Positions 1 to 8,513 are shown, numbered from the stretch's first letter. The stretch: DNA of 56,078 nt from Noviherbaspirillum galbum (GCF_010974945.1 NZ_JAAIVB010000051.1:1-56078); one strand, 5' to 3'. The notes: a model not told the origin generated them from the sequence alone. Numbers and translations are program-made.

Positions 1-1284
1 GAAGTGACCGGTCGATCCATTATGTCCATGATGTCGATTGTGGACACAAACCAGGCGTGCCACACCGGTCGAATCATGCCGACGGCACATCACTTCGTCC
101 AGACGGCTCTCAAAGGACGCTTACTGCCTAACCGCCCACGCGATTTGTTTAATCTTCTGCGTTCAGTCGGCCATCCCGCTGCACGCAGTTTCCTTTCATT
201 TGCGAAGCGTTATTGTGGTGCCTATCGAAATGACTACGGATGGGTAACTGACGGGGCATCAAATCTTCACGAACTGAACCTTTTGTTAAAAGAGGTTATG
301 TTGCGTCGTAAAAAGGACGAGGTGCTTTCATTACCACCAAAGATCCGGACGTGGGTACCAGTCGAGCCGGCTGGTGACACAGCCTTGGACGCCTATGCAG
401 AATTTCTGTCGTGGCTGGCGGCGTCTGACCCTTCACGGCCGAACGACAGAGAGTTCTTGGGGCGTCTCACTAAGATGCGGGTCGCGCTACACAGAGCGAA
501 GCACGCAGCCTGCGCCGAGCGGATCAGAGACGTACTACAGAGTGGTCAGAAAGTCGTCGTGTTTACTTGTTATAGCGATGGTCTTTTACGCCACCAGAAG
601 GCACTTGGAGCTACAGCTGTCAGGATTACGGGCGCAGAGAACGGGGAGCAGCGTATGGCAGCGGTGGATGCGTTCCAGAACGACCCGGCAGTCCGCGTGA
701 TGTTGTGCAATCTTATTGCCGGGGGGGTCGGGATCACGCTGACTGCAGGTACTCATGTTATCTTCCAGGACCTTGACTGGGTCCCCGCCAATCATTTGCA
801 GGCGGAAGACCGATGCTACCGGTTAGGTCAGGAAAATCAGGTGACAGTCGAATACCTGCTGGCTGACGGGACGCTGGATGGATATATCGCAGAATTACTT
901 GAAGCGAAAATGCAGCTAATCCAGGTTATCGAGTCTGACGAAGTCAGGGACATGTCTGTCCTAACAGAGTTGCAGCAAAAGCTTCATTCACTGGCGCCAG
1001 CTTTACTGCAAGAAATAAAAGCAATGAATACAAAGGGCGTAACAGCGGCTCGTATTCAGGAAATCGGTGAACTGGTTTCTGCGCTGGCAAGTGACAGTCC
1101 GGTTTGTGAGGCGGGATTCTGGGAATTTCCGAGTTCAAGCAACCCCGAAAAAACATACAGAGTGATATTTGGTCGGGCTGGCCATCTGGAATGCACATGC
1201 ACCGGTTTTCGTTATCGGGGCGAGTGTAGCCATGTCCGGGAAGTACGGAAAAACGCTATTTCCTCGTCAGGGGAGAATCGGTAA
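1..1284 (+). CDS. SNF2-family helicase, C-terminal part with SWIM zinc finger (5' partial)
   Basis: The reading frame is open to the left edge, so the gene probably begins outside the window. From about residue 45 it follows the second half of bacterial SNF2/RapA-type ATPases: NRPRDLFNLL, then FAKRYC and VMLRRKKDEVLSLPPK. The helicase C domain follows, with motif V (AGGVGITLTA) and motif VI (QAEDRCYRLGQ) at about 240-275. The C-terminus has a SWIM-type zinc finger, CTCTGFRYRGECSH (CxC...CxH). Such proteins are ATP-driven DNA translocases; their use on islands is unknown. The first 40 or so residues do not look like the expected GTP-motif region (LKGRLLPNRP where SGTPLLNRP is usual), so the upstream half may be missing or rearranged. 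The Walker A and DEAH motifs are not in the window. The family call is firm; whether the gene is intact cannot be judged. Confidence 0.75.
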   Translation, partial: EVTGRSIMSMMSIVDTNQACHTGRIMPTAHHFVQTALKGRLLPNRPRDLFNLLRSVGHPAARSFLSFAKRYCGAYRNDYGWVTDGASNLHELNLLLKEVMLRRKKDEVLSLPPKIRTWVPVEPAGDTALDAYAEFLSWLAASDPSRPNDREFLGRLTKMRVALHRAKHAACAERIRDVLQSGQKVVVFTCYSDGLLRHQKALGATAVRITGAENGEQRMAAVDAFQNDPAVRVMLCNLIAGGVGITLTAGTHVIFQDLDWVPANHLQAEDRCYRLGQENQVTVEYLLADGTLDGYIAELLEAKMQLIQVIESDEVRDMSVLTELQQKLHSLAPALLQEIKAMNTKGVTAARIQEIGELVSALASDSPVCEAGFWEFPSSSNPEKTYRVIFGRAGHLECTCTGFRYRGECSHVREVRKNAISSSGENR

Positions 1285-1477
1285 CAGATCAGGCAAAAGT
1301 AGTTTTATAAATACTGCCTGGGTTCCGCTCCGCCTAAGTTGTATCACTCCAAATATATCTGGAGTGGAACTCAAACCTCAGTCTGACCCAGTCAATGGCA
1401 TTCAGCATCTGAGCTCAAAAGTATGCAGACATTTATATCCGACCCAGTGAGCAGGCCCGTCATTATGCGCTAGGCTG

Positions 1478-1873
1478 TTAGGTTTGCAGGCTCGTGTTTC
1501 TTGATTCCTGTTTTTCACGAAGTGCGTCGAGCGCGCGCATGATGATCGCTCGGTCATCGTCCCCTGGGTATTCCTCTTGGAGGCTTTCAATCTTCTTTAT
1601 ATCTTCCCGCGTGAATTCGAACTCTCTCCTCACTGGAAGTCCGGATTCAAGGCTTACCCACTCGGCGGGCGGTATTTCATTAATCTTCCCGCGTGCGGCG
1701 TACAGACCGACGATCTCCGGTTCGGCTGGATATTCCTTTCCAACGACATCCATAGCGTACTCCTCCCAAAACCTTTTAAGCACTCCGGTAGGTGTCAGGT
1801 GTACCTGTTCATAAAAAACGTCATAAACGTTTCCGCCTGCAACAACCACAATCAAGTAATTCGTCGATCTCAT
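1478..1873 (-). CDS. hypothetical protein, 131 aa
   Basis: This is a small soluble, acidic protein that I do not recognise. The start is set at the second of two adjacent ATGs because a GGAGG Shine-Dalgarno sequence (complement of 1879-1883) lies at usable distance from it. The N-terminus (NYLIVVVAGGNVYDVFYEQV) looks like a beta-strand core. The C-terminal third is charged and probably helical (FTREDIKKIESLQEE, RAIIMRALDALREKQ). No membrane segment or signal peptide is visible. It stands alone between the SNF2 fragment and a gene-poor region that starts with a palindrome about 120 bp upstream of this gene. The ribosome-binding site and protein-like composition argue that it is real. Confidence 0.55.
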   Translation of the reverse strand: MRSTNYLIVVVAGGNVYDVFYEQVHLTPTGVLKRFWEEYAMDVVGKEYPAEPEIVGLYAARGKINEIPPAEWVSLESGLPVRREFEFTREDIKKIESLQEEYPGDDDRAIIMRALDALREKQESRNTSLQT

Positions 1874-1995
1874 CATCGCCTCCAGTTAATAACATCAAGC
1901 CGTATTCAGAAACACAACCCGTATTGACGTCTAAAACTATAGCCGTACTCAAAAGTTCATGATCGATGTACTTCACGTCTCACAGCACTAAGTAA

Positions 1996-2010
1996 TTCAT
2001 GATTCATGAA
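1996..2010. promoter_or_regulatory. 15-bp perfect palindrome, possible operator
   Basis: TTCATGATTCATGAA is a perfect inverted repeat with a central T. It lies about 120 bp upstream of the minus-strand gene ending its 5' side at 1873 and 70 bp before the 20-bp repeats at 2081. A regulator binding site is a reasonable guess; no regulator is identified. Confidence 0.4.
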
Positions 2011-2080
2011 GTAAATCCGGCATCGGATAAGGTTTGCGTAGACTACGAAAACTGACCTGAGTTTCAAATAAATTGTTACT

Positions 2081-2140
2081 ACGACCAGAGTGGTATCACT
2101 ACGACCAGAGTGGTATCACTACGACCAGAGTGGTATCACT
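2081..2140. repeat. three perfect tandem 20-bp repeats (iteron/operator-like)
   Basis: ACGACCAGAGTGGTATCACT occurs three times in direct tandem without mismatch. A partial copy (TTACT) precedes the array and a degenerate continuation (ACTACCTGAG) follows. Each unit contains the inverted repeat AGTG-GTAT-CACT. The 20-bp period is close to two helical turns, so bound proteins would sit on the same face. This is typical of iterons, partition sites or cooperative operators. No rep or par gene lies directly beside it. Confidence 0.7.
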
Positions 2141-2160
2141 ACTACCTGAGAGGGAGCGAC

Positions 2161-2301
2161 ATGAACAATAAAAATAGTCGCGTATCACTGCATTCCAAGA
2201 GAGATCTGCTGGGATGCGGCAGCTTATCGCGCTGTGTGCACCGCCAAGGCGTGTGGATGGGGGCGGTTGAAAAGCCATCAAACAAAGTTTTGGATATGTA
2301 A
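2161..2301 (+). CDS. possible small protein, 46 aa
   Basis: A short frame starts with ATG eight or so bases after a GAGAGGGAG purine tract (about 2148-2156) and directly follows the three tandem repeats, which would place those repeats in its promoter region. The product begins MNNKNSRVSLHSKRDLLGCG, is basic, and has no recognisable domain. The ribosome-binding site and the position are the only support; it may be non-coding. Confidence 0.25.
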   Translation: MNNKNSRVSLHSKRDLLGCGSLSRCVHRQGVWMGAVEKPSNKVLDM

Positions 2302-3447
2302 GAAGTGGAGTCAAATATATTTATTGTTGCAGCTGTGAATCGTGCTTTGGCGCAGGTTTATGGCAAGCGCTGAGGGGCTGTCGGAGACACGCCTTCCGGG
2401 TAAAAGCAGCGAACATTTTCATTTGTCGCTGTGCCCGTCTCTTCCTTGGAGTGCGCTACTCGCCCTTAACGTTCTCTCTGCATCAGGGGTCTTATTCATT
2501 CGGCAACTAGTAGCGCTTTCCAGCGTCGCAGAGCCGACGGCTGACCAGTTCGAGGTCTGCATCGCGTCTCAAGCTGATGGCACGTATTCGGTCTATGTCG
2601 AAGGCGACTAGGACGAACCCCAGCCAGTCGTCTCAGTCCAAGATCACTCGACATTGCAAGCCAGCTCTTAGCTTCTGAGAATACGAGCCCTAGGCAGAGA
2701 TAGCCCAGAGGTTGCGATGAACCCAAGGGTGCTGATGAAGCCCATATCTATTGGAAGCAGCTTCCCGCGAGCATAGAACGATGATCTGTCAGCGCCACAC
2801 GACCATCAACCGCACCCTCACAAGGCTTCGACGCATGGTTGCAATTCTCGGGGATGCACGCCGCATCATGGAGTTTGCTGAGCACTGAATTAAAAAAATA
2901 TCAGGGGCGACATGACGTAGGTTATGCCGTTCTCCCCGAGGGTTATTAAAGAACTCTTATGCGACCTGAGCCGCCATTGAAAGGGTTGGATCGCGCGGAG
3001 TCCGATTTTCCAAGCGTCTGCTTCTGGGCCGGTCTCGTGACTGACGGCTACGGGACGATTTTTGCGTCTCAGGATTCATAATCGACAGGCCGTCATGTGC
3101 TCTTTAGAAGCCCCTTGCAAATGCAGGGTCGTAGGCGGCGAACGATCTTGGGTATAAGTAGAACGGCGATGAGAGTGACACAGTGGATTATCTATCGTGC
3201 TAAGTTTTACTTGGAGCGCCGTCTTGCTAAGAGTTTGACACTTCGTCTTTTTCCCTCAGTACTTTTAACGCGATGTAATGCCAGGATATTCCAGTATTAA
3301 CTGTCAGTAAAAATTCGCTTTAGCCTATTTTCAAACATCAATTCAACTGTTTGCCTGCACTCTATTCTCCAGGTATTCTGACAACGTCCACATGCATCCA
3401 TGCTCTTCTTGGACACATCCTGTCATGTACTTATTAATGGGAATAAT
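2302..3447. other. gene-poor stretch
   Basis: I see no convincing gene here. Short open frames exist (for example 2342-2611 and 3097-3300 on plus) but none has both a ribosome-binding site and protein-like composition. Coding remnants may be present; a short frame at about 2782-2889 ends in a helix-like arginine-rich stretch. It is probably decayed island DNA or spacer. Confidence 0.4.
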
Positions 3448-3909
3448 ATGAAAAACCTTACCGGTGATATGGTTGCATTTAGTCGGAAAAAAGGCGAACA
3501 ACACGGATCAATTCAGGCCATCCTTATGCAGGTCCATATATCCAGCAATGACACGAATCCGTGGCCCGTTCATTATTTAATTGAAGGTGATCAAAGTCAG
3601 TACCAGCATGATGAACGGTACGGGAGCGATGATGATCATTGGACTGCTCTGCAGATTTGCGCTCCGCATGCTGAGGCCCTTTGGCCATCAGCAAATAGAA
3701 CTTTGGTAGCACCTCACCAACTCGTCGGTTTTTTTGCTGGCGGTGGGTTTGCCTTCGGCAAGAAGGCTAACGGTGTAAGCAGGAGTTCACGCATTCAGTT
3801 CCGTCATTTCACAGATTTGGCTCCGACAGCGTGGCCAACTGAGTGTCGTGCTCGGCCGCTGCGCTCTCTCATCTCGAGACGATTACGCGTTTGCGTGGGC
3901 GTACGCTAA
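3448..3909 (+). CDS. possible hypothetical protein, about 153 aa
   Basis: The internal ATG at 3448 (MKNLTGDMVAFSRKKGEQHG) is the most natural start. The N-terminal half is acidic, histidine-rich and plausible protein. The C-terminal half becomes arginine-rich and low in structure, which may mean a frameshifted or decayed end. No family is recognised. It stands alone in a gene-poor area, so this could be a chance frame. Confidence 0.3.
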   Translation: MKNLTGDMVAFSRKKGEQHGSIQAILMQVHISSNDTNPWPVHYLIEGDQSQYQHDERYGSDDDHWTALQICAPHAEALWPSANRTLVAPHQLVGFFAGGGFAFGKKANGVSRSSRIQFRHFTDLAPTAWPTECRARPLRSLISRRLRVCVGVR

Positions 3910-4244
3910 ATAGGCGGTTTGTTGGGCAACGGAGCGCGTTCAGTTTGATCAGCGACGGCAGCGCTGACGATCCAGTGAAGCACCGGCGGGTGACAAACAC
4001 TCCACCTGGCAAGTGATAAAGAGGTGCTCTGGCAGCGGTGACCGATCTGGCTAAAGTGCCACTGATTATGATGCCGCCCAAGATATTCATCCCCGCCCAC
4101 ATAACGAGTCAATGTATTGACGCATGCCGTTTCAGAAAGCAGCACTTTCATCATGTGTGTAGCTTAAAAGCGCAATGCCCGACGTCGCTTATGTGACGGG
4201 CAATACCTGAATAATTTTCGAATATTATCAAAAGGAGCAACTTG
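3910..4244. other. intergenic stretch, nothing recognised
   Basis: There is no gene I can support. The last 15 bases hold the AAAGGAG ribosome-binding site of the next gene. Above that, AT-rich sequence (ATAATTTTCGAATATTATC, about 4211-4229) could hold its promoter. Confidence 0.4.
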
Positions 4245-4949
4245 ATGAGGTATTTAGACCTTACTGGCCTTGATCGGTGTGCAGTTTTTGCGAGCGTTTT
4301 TTCTGTAATGTTTCATCCAGAAGATCCATACAGACGAAACGCTCTGAAAGCATGGCTTGAAGTAAATGTCAATTTTTGTCAAGGAACGCTTGAGGAGATA
4401 TCTCCTGAGACTCTGCGCTTCCTGATTGAGGCCGGCGACAGAGGAGCAGGAAGTGACCTGAGAAAAAAAGACCCGGGGAGACCTGCAGCGGGCCATGCTC
4501 TCATCGCGCTCCTCACCATGAAAGCGGCGCATATTAAAGATGCCGGTTTAGATAAGGCTTTTTACCTTGTTAGTGAAATATATCGTGGTGAAAAAGATTA
4601 CGACGGCAAGCCACTTCGTGTTCGCCGTGAAAGCATGCGAAAGCACTGGCGTAGTTATTCATCAGTGGCTCATTTGTGGGCTGCTTATCTTGTACTTTTA
4701 GCCGAAGCAAAAGAAGGCGGTTATCTGAAGGATGTGTGGCGGTGGCTGGATTGTGAAAGACTGGTGGCAGTTGCAAAAACAATACAGGACCAAGCCGAGC
4801 AGTGTTCACTCCCACGTCGTCAGGGTCCGCTTCGTCGTGACAGTGCTATCCGTATCGTTGGAATAGCCGGCGAGCCTTGGCGTCCTGATGAGCTGTCGCT
4901 TAATCAACGGCAGTTGCTTTCTGAGTTCACATCCCGGTCTAATCAATAG
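4245..4949 (+). CDS. hypothetical protein of the satellite-like module, 234 aa
   Basis: I do not recognise this family. The ATG at 4245 is preceded by a clear AAAGGAG at 4231-4237. The product is soluble and mainly helical (LKAWLEVNVNFCQGTLEEIS; SSVAHLWAAYLVLLAEAKEG), without signal peptide or zinc motifs, and ends in a basic tail. It is the first gene of the run that includes the AlpA-like regulator, the helicase and the primase, and it is separated from the regulator by two hairpin-forming sequences, so it may be a separate transcription unit. By position in similar satellite elements it could be a structural or host-interaction protein, but the sequence does not tell. Confidence 0.6.
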   Translation: MRYLDLTGLDRCAVFASVFSVMFHPEDPYRRNALKAWLEVNVNFCQGTLEEISPETLRFLIEAGDRGAGSDLRKKDPGRPAAGHALIALLTMKAAHIKDAGLDKAFYLVSEIYRGEKDYDGKPLRVRRESMRKHWRSYSSVAHLWAAYLVLLAEAKEGGYLKDVWRWLDCERLVAVAKTIQDQAEQCSLPRRQGPLRRDSAIRIVGIAGEPWRPDELSLNQRQLLSEFTSRSNQ

Positions 4950-4961
4950 TGTCGGCCAACC

Positions 4962-4982
4962 GGGGGAAAGTAACTTTCCCCC
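4962..4982. promoter_or_regulatory. 10-bp-arm perfect inverted repeat before the AlpA-like gene
   Basis: The arms GGGGGAAAGT and ACTTTCCCCC flank a single central A. It starts 13 bases after the stop of the preceding gene and 78 bases before the AlpA-like start. As RNA it would form a strong hairpin, but no U tract follows, so an operator or RNA control element fits better than an intrinsic terminator. Confidence 0.55.
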
Positions 4983-5020
4983 ATTACGCTTGGTGAAGCG
5001 GCTCATTAGGATACCTCCAC

Positions 5021-5041
5021 GTTCCCGGGCTGGCTGGGAAC
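5021..5041 (+). promoter_or_regulatory. hairpin just upstream of the AlpA-like gene's ribosome-binding site
   Basis: GTTCCC (5021-5026) and GGGAAC (5036-5041) form inverted arms around a 9-base loop. The hairpin ends about eight bases before the AGGAGG of the next gene. It could act on translation or be a protein-binding site. Confidence 0.4.
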
Positions 5042-5059
5042 AGCGATCAGGAGGTACAC

Positions 5060-5509
5060 ATGACTAAGCAAGGCTCTAAAGCACCGGCAATTCTTCGCCG
5101 GAAGAGTGTTGAGGAAAGAACCGGTCTTTCCCGTTCAACTATTTATCAGCGTATCTGTCAGGGAAAATTTCCGCGGCAGGTGGGTTTAGGCGGCCAGCGA
5201 ATTGTGGGGTGGGTGGAGAGTGAAATCGATCGTTGGATCGAAGAGCGGATTGAAGAGAGTAAGCAGACGGTCTCTGCTCCTACTGACGTTCCTGCGACAA
5301 ATAACCGGGGTTCTGATACCAAGGCTCTCCCACAGTCATATATCGATTGCTTCAGCGAGCCAGTTCTGCTCACTGGTTACGATCAGTCGACTATTTTAAG
5401 TCACCTTAGAGATTGTCCTGATTGTCAGGAATATTTGACGAAGGGCGCCTGTCCTGCGTTTCTTAATGTTCTGCTTCCTATGCTCGGCTGCAACTTGGCA
5501 AAGGACTGA
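5060..5509 (+). CDS. AlpA-family transcriptional regulator with C-terminal Cys motif
   Basis: AlpA-type proteins are small winged-helix activators of prophage and satellite genes. Residues 12-60 carry the family pattern: RRKSVEERTGLSRSTIYQRI, then KFPRQVGLGGQRIVGWVESE and IDRWIEERI. The start is fixed by AGGAGG seven bases upstream. The protein is 149 aa, about twice the usual AlpA length. The extra part ends with a HLRDCPDCQEYL motif (HxxxCxxC) like the zinc-binding segment of anti-sigma factors, followed by two more cysteines. That tail is unusual and might sense metal or redox state or bind a partner. It lies three bases upstream of the next gene, with two palindromes upstream, so it probably controls the replication operon behind it. 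Confidence 0.8.
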   Translation: MTKQGSKAPAILRRKSVEERTGLSRSTIYQRICQGKFPRQVGLGGQRIVGWVESEIDRWIEERIEESKQTVSAPTDVPATNNRGSDTKALPQSYIDCFSEPVLLTGYDQSTILSHLRDCPDCQEYLTKGACPAFLNVLLPMLGCNLAKD

Positions 5510-5512
5510 GCT

Positions 5513-5815
5513 ATGCAAGAAATGTTCGTAATTAAGAACTGGAATTCGTTCCAGCACTACGGCAAACGTAATCCTCCCTGGATCAAACTTCATCGGGCGG
5601 TACTGGACGACTATCAGTTCTGCACTTTACCTGACCCGTCAAAGGCGCATCTCATGCTGTTATGGCTGTATGCCAGTCAGAATAACGGGCGAGTGCCTGC
5701 AGACGTCCTGTTCCTCGAGAAGAAGCTGAGTGTTACTGATCTGGATCTCCGGATTTTTGTCGACCGTGGCTTTCTGATTCCAGAAAATTGCTCCAAACGA
5801 AATGGTGCTTTATGA
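5513..5815 (+). CDS. replication-protein-like, short form, 100 aa
   Basis: The N-terminus (NWNSFQHYGKRNPPWIKLHR, then LPDPSKAHLMLLWLYASQNN) matches what I know of the start of phage and island replication-associated proteins usually 200 aa or more long. Here the frame stops after 100 residues. AAGGA at 5501 precedes the ATG. Its stop codon overlaps the start of the helicase gene (ATGA, 5812-5815), so the two are translationally coupled. The first 45 or so residues of the downstream helicase (ASNLPASCSRLYSEPEEPAS) look like the usual tail of this family, so the gene may have been cut by a frameshift and its end fused to the helicase. That is inference. Confidence 0.65.
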   Translation: MQEMFVIKNWNSFQHYGKRNPPWIKLHRAVLDDYQFCTLPDPSKAHLMLLWLYASQNNGRVPADVLFLEKKLSVTDLDLRIFVDRGFLIPENCSKRNGAL

Positions 5816-7449
5816 CTGACGATTTTAATGCTAGCAACCTGCCGGCGTCATGCAGCCGGTTGTACTCTGAACCAGAAGAGCCTGCAAGCAGCTCAGGTAC
5901 ATCACAGAAGAGAAGAGAAGATCCGGAAAAAACCTCCTGCCATGCTGATTCCCTCAGCCCGGTATCGGGCGGGGAGATCGTTTTGCGCCCGTATCAGGCG
6001 GAGTCTGTACAGCGCTGCTGGTCCGCCATGGACGGAGGGATACGGCGGTTACTGCTTTATTCTCCGACCGGGTCAGGCAAAACAGAAATAGCGATGTCAG
6101 TAATAAAAGGCGCGCTAGCGCGGGGGAAGCGCGTGACCTTCCTGTGTAACCGTATTCATCTCGTTGACCAGACGTGCCGGCGTGCGCTTCAGTCTGGTAT
6201 CGCCTTCGGCGTGATTCAGGGTGAGAACACTGCCCGTCTGTATGAACCGGTAATCATTGCCAGTATCCAGACAGTAGCGAGACGAGGCCTGCCGCAGGTC
6301 GATTTACTTATCATTGATGAGGCGCATGCTGTTTCAGGATCTGAAGACTTTCGCAAGCTGCTGCGGCATGCTGAGTGTCCGGTAATTGGTCTTTCTGCTA
6401 CTCCGTTCTCACACGGACTCGGGCAATGGTGTCATGAGGCAGGAGGCCCACTCTTTGAGCATATGATTATCGGTTCTACGATTCGTGAGCTCATCGACGA
6501 GGGTTATCTGGTCGACTGTGATATTTATGCGCCGTCAGAACCTGATCTCAAAGGAATAAAGACGGCACGCAATGCTTTCGGAGAAACGGACTATACCGAC
6601 GCCGGAGCTGCGCGCGTCATAAATACGCCAGTACTGATCGGGGACATTGTGAGGCATTGGTTAAAACTGGCGCACGGTACACCAACCGTTTGTTTCGCTG
6701 CCAGTATTGCGCACTCGAAGCATATTGTTGAACAGTTCATGGCTGCTGGTGTGCCAGCTGAGCATATCGACAGCTATACTGATGATGCAGAGAGGCAAGC
6801 AATCCTGATGCGTCTCAGAACCGGTGAAATCAAGATCATCAGTAATGTTGCGATCCTGGCAGAAGGCTGGGATTTCCCGGCGTGTGCCACGCTCATTCTT
6901 GCCCGTCCAACCCGGAGCCTCATCCGTTATCTCCAGATGGCCGGACGTGTGTTACGCCCTTACCCGGGCAAAAACAGGGCGCTTATCCTTGATCACTCCG
7001 GAACAGTTGCGCGTCTCGGTTTTCCTACCGACGATATTCCGCTTGAGCTGGACACAGGAAAGCAGAGCAGGGCAGGGGGCAAAAACAACTGTGAACGACC
7101 TGTGCCAAAAATTTGTCCCCTATGCAAATACATGAAGGCAGTCGGGGTGCGCATATGTCCTAAGTGTGGATTTGTTCCCGAGCGCCAGCCAAGGGTGGAT
7201 GTGGTTGATAAAGACCTTGTCAGAATTGAGAAAGAGCCCGCGAGGATTGGCAGGCAGGCGTTCTACTCGCAGCTACTTGCTATTGCCAAAGAAAAAGGGT
7301 ACCAGACGGGCTGGTGCAGACACCGATTCCGGGATCGTTTTGGAAACTGGCCAGGAAGAAGCGTGAAAGATGTTGTGGCAGAGCCGACAAAGGAAGTCAG
7401 GGATTTCCTGACTCGACTCCGTATCCGGGATGCGAGGTCAGCGAAATGA
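5812..7449 (+). CDS. superfamily 2 DNA/RNA helicase, 545 aa
   Basis: This is a DEAD/DEAH-box helicase of the type found in P4-like and other phage satellites, probably unwinding DNA for element replication. The motifs in order are Q-like RPYQAESV (about residue 55), Walker A SPTGSGKTE (about 84), DEAH box LIIDEAHAV (about 168), GLSATPF, then the second RecA domain ending in AEGWDFPACATLILARPT and QMAGRVLRPY. A zinc ribbon follows at about 434-455 (CPLC...CPKC). The ATG overlaps the upstream stop as ATGA, and its own stop overlaps the primase start the same way. Residues 1-50 are not helicase-like and may derive from the upstream gene. Function is inferred from the motifs and neighbours. Confidence 0.88.
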   Translation: MTDDFNASNLPASCSRLYSEPEEPASSSGTSQKRREDPEKTSCHADSLSPVSGGEIVLRPYQAESVQRCWSAMDGGIRRLLLYSPTGSGKTEIAMSVIKGALARGKRVTFLCNRIHLVDQTCRRALQSGIAFGVIQGENTARLYEPVIIASIQTVARRGLPQVDLLIIDEAHAVSGSEDFRKLLRHAECPVIGLSATPFSHGLGQWCHEAGGPLFEHMIIGSTIRELIDEGYLVDCDIYAPSEPDLKGIKTARNAFGETDYTDAGAARVINTPVLIGDIVRHWLKLAHGTPTVCFAASIAHSKHIVEQFMAAGVPAEHIDSYTDDAERQAILMRLRTGEIKIISNVAILAEGWDFPACATLILARPTRSLIRYLQMAGRVLRPYPGKNRALILDHSGTVARLGFPTDDIPLELDTGKQSRAGGKNNCERPVPKICPLCKYMKAVGVRICPKCGFVPERQPRVDVVDKDLVRIEKEPARIGRQAFYSQLLAIAKEKGYQTGWCRHRFRDRFGNWPGRSVKDVVAEPTKEVRDFLTRLRIRDARSAK

Positions 7450-8381
7450 CTTATACCAACAGCTTCCAGATCGCTGGAACAGCGCAGAAAGCGATAGGAC
7501 GGTGGTCAGGCATTCTTCAGGAACTTGGGATATCACCCGAATTCCTGAGCAACAGACATGGACCATGTCCGGTTTGTGGTGGTAAAGACCGGTTTCGTTT
7601 TGACGACAAAGAAGGGCGGGGGACATGGTACTGTTCACATTGCGGAGCCGGTGATGGCTTCCGGCTTCTCCAGTTATTTTTCCGGTGGGACTTCAGACAT
7701 GCCGCAAATGAGGTGGATCGCGTCATCAGCACTGCACCCCGTATGCCTGTTGTTACTCAGAGAACAGGCATATATCACTTCCGGCTGATGCATGAGACAT
7801 GGAATTCGGCAAAGCCAGTGACTTCAGGAGATCCTGTCTGGAAATATCTGAATAAGCGGACAGGTATTGAGATTGTCCCGGCTGATATTCGCTTCCATCC
7901 CGCTCTTCGGTATACCGGAAATGACAAGAAAACTTTTGGGGTATACCCTGCGATGCTGGCCCTGATGCGTTACCCGGATGGCAGTGTAGCTTCTGTTCAC
8001 CGGACATACTTAACATTACAGGGTACCAAAGCGCTCGTAGCAGAACCGAAAAAAATTATGCCGGGTGGTCCGCTTAAGACTGCATCAGTGCAGCTAAACT
8101 GTGCCGGGCGGGTGCTGGGGATTGCTGAGGGCATTGAAACAGCACTTGCTGCCTCGCGCCGCTTTTCCATTCCTGTCTGGGCCGCGGGCAATGCGACTCT
8201 GCTGAAAGGCTGGGTTCCGCCTGCCGGTGTCCGTCAGGTCCTGATTGCAGGCGATAATGATGCAAGTTATACCGGACAGGCAGCTGCGTTCGATCTTGCA
8301 CGGCGGCTGGTTAGCAAGGGATATGAGACGGACATACAAATTCCAAGGCTGACGGGAACGGACTGGGCTGATGACCTGTGA
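7446..8381 (+). CDS. zinc-binding/TOPRIM DNA primase, 311 aa
   Basis: The protein combines a primase zinc ribbon with a TOPRIM domain and should make primers for element replication together with the preceding helicase. The zinc ribbon is at about residues 39-72 (CPVCGGKDRFRFDD and WYCSHCGAGDG, as in P4 alpha-type primases). The TOPRIM signature is at about 224-272: GIAEGIETALAAS supplies the acidic residue and IAGDNDAS the DxD. There is no helicase domain, unlike full P4 alpha (777 aa), which fits the separate helicase gene before it. The start at 7446 overlaps the helicase stop by four bases (ATGA). Confidence 0.88.
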   Translation: MTYTNSFQIAGTAQKAIGRWSGILQELGISPEFLSNRHGPCPVCGGKDRFRFDDKEGRGTWYCSHCGAGDGFRLLQLFFRWDFRHAANEVDRVISTAPRMPVVTQRTGIYHFRLMHETWNSAKPVTSGDPVWKYLNKRTGIEIVPADIRFHPALRYTGNDKKTFGVYPAMLALMRYPDGSVASVHRTYLTLQGTKALVAEPKKIMPGGPLKTASVQLNCAGRVLGIAEGIETALAASRRFSIPVWAAGNATLLKGWVPPAGVRQVLIAGDNDASYTGQAAAFDLARRLVSKGYETDIQIPRLTGTDWADDL

Positions 8382-8513
8382 AAAGGATAGTTGATGCCCT
8401 GAGTCGTAGTGCGCGGGTTCATCAGTTCGAAACTAACACAAGAGGCCGTATTTCAGATAAGTAAGGAACGGTGGTTCAATTTTACTGTTCCTGCTTTTGC
8501 AGGAGATTTGCAG

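Noticed and set aside
1-1284. DrmD of a class 1 DISARM system
   Set aside because: Although SNF2-type, it is 12 kb from drmA with unrelated operons between, and it has a SWIM finger; no link can be shown.
2081-2140. CRISPR array
   Set aside because: The repeats are directly tandem with no spacers and no cas genes are nearby.
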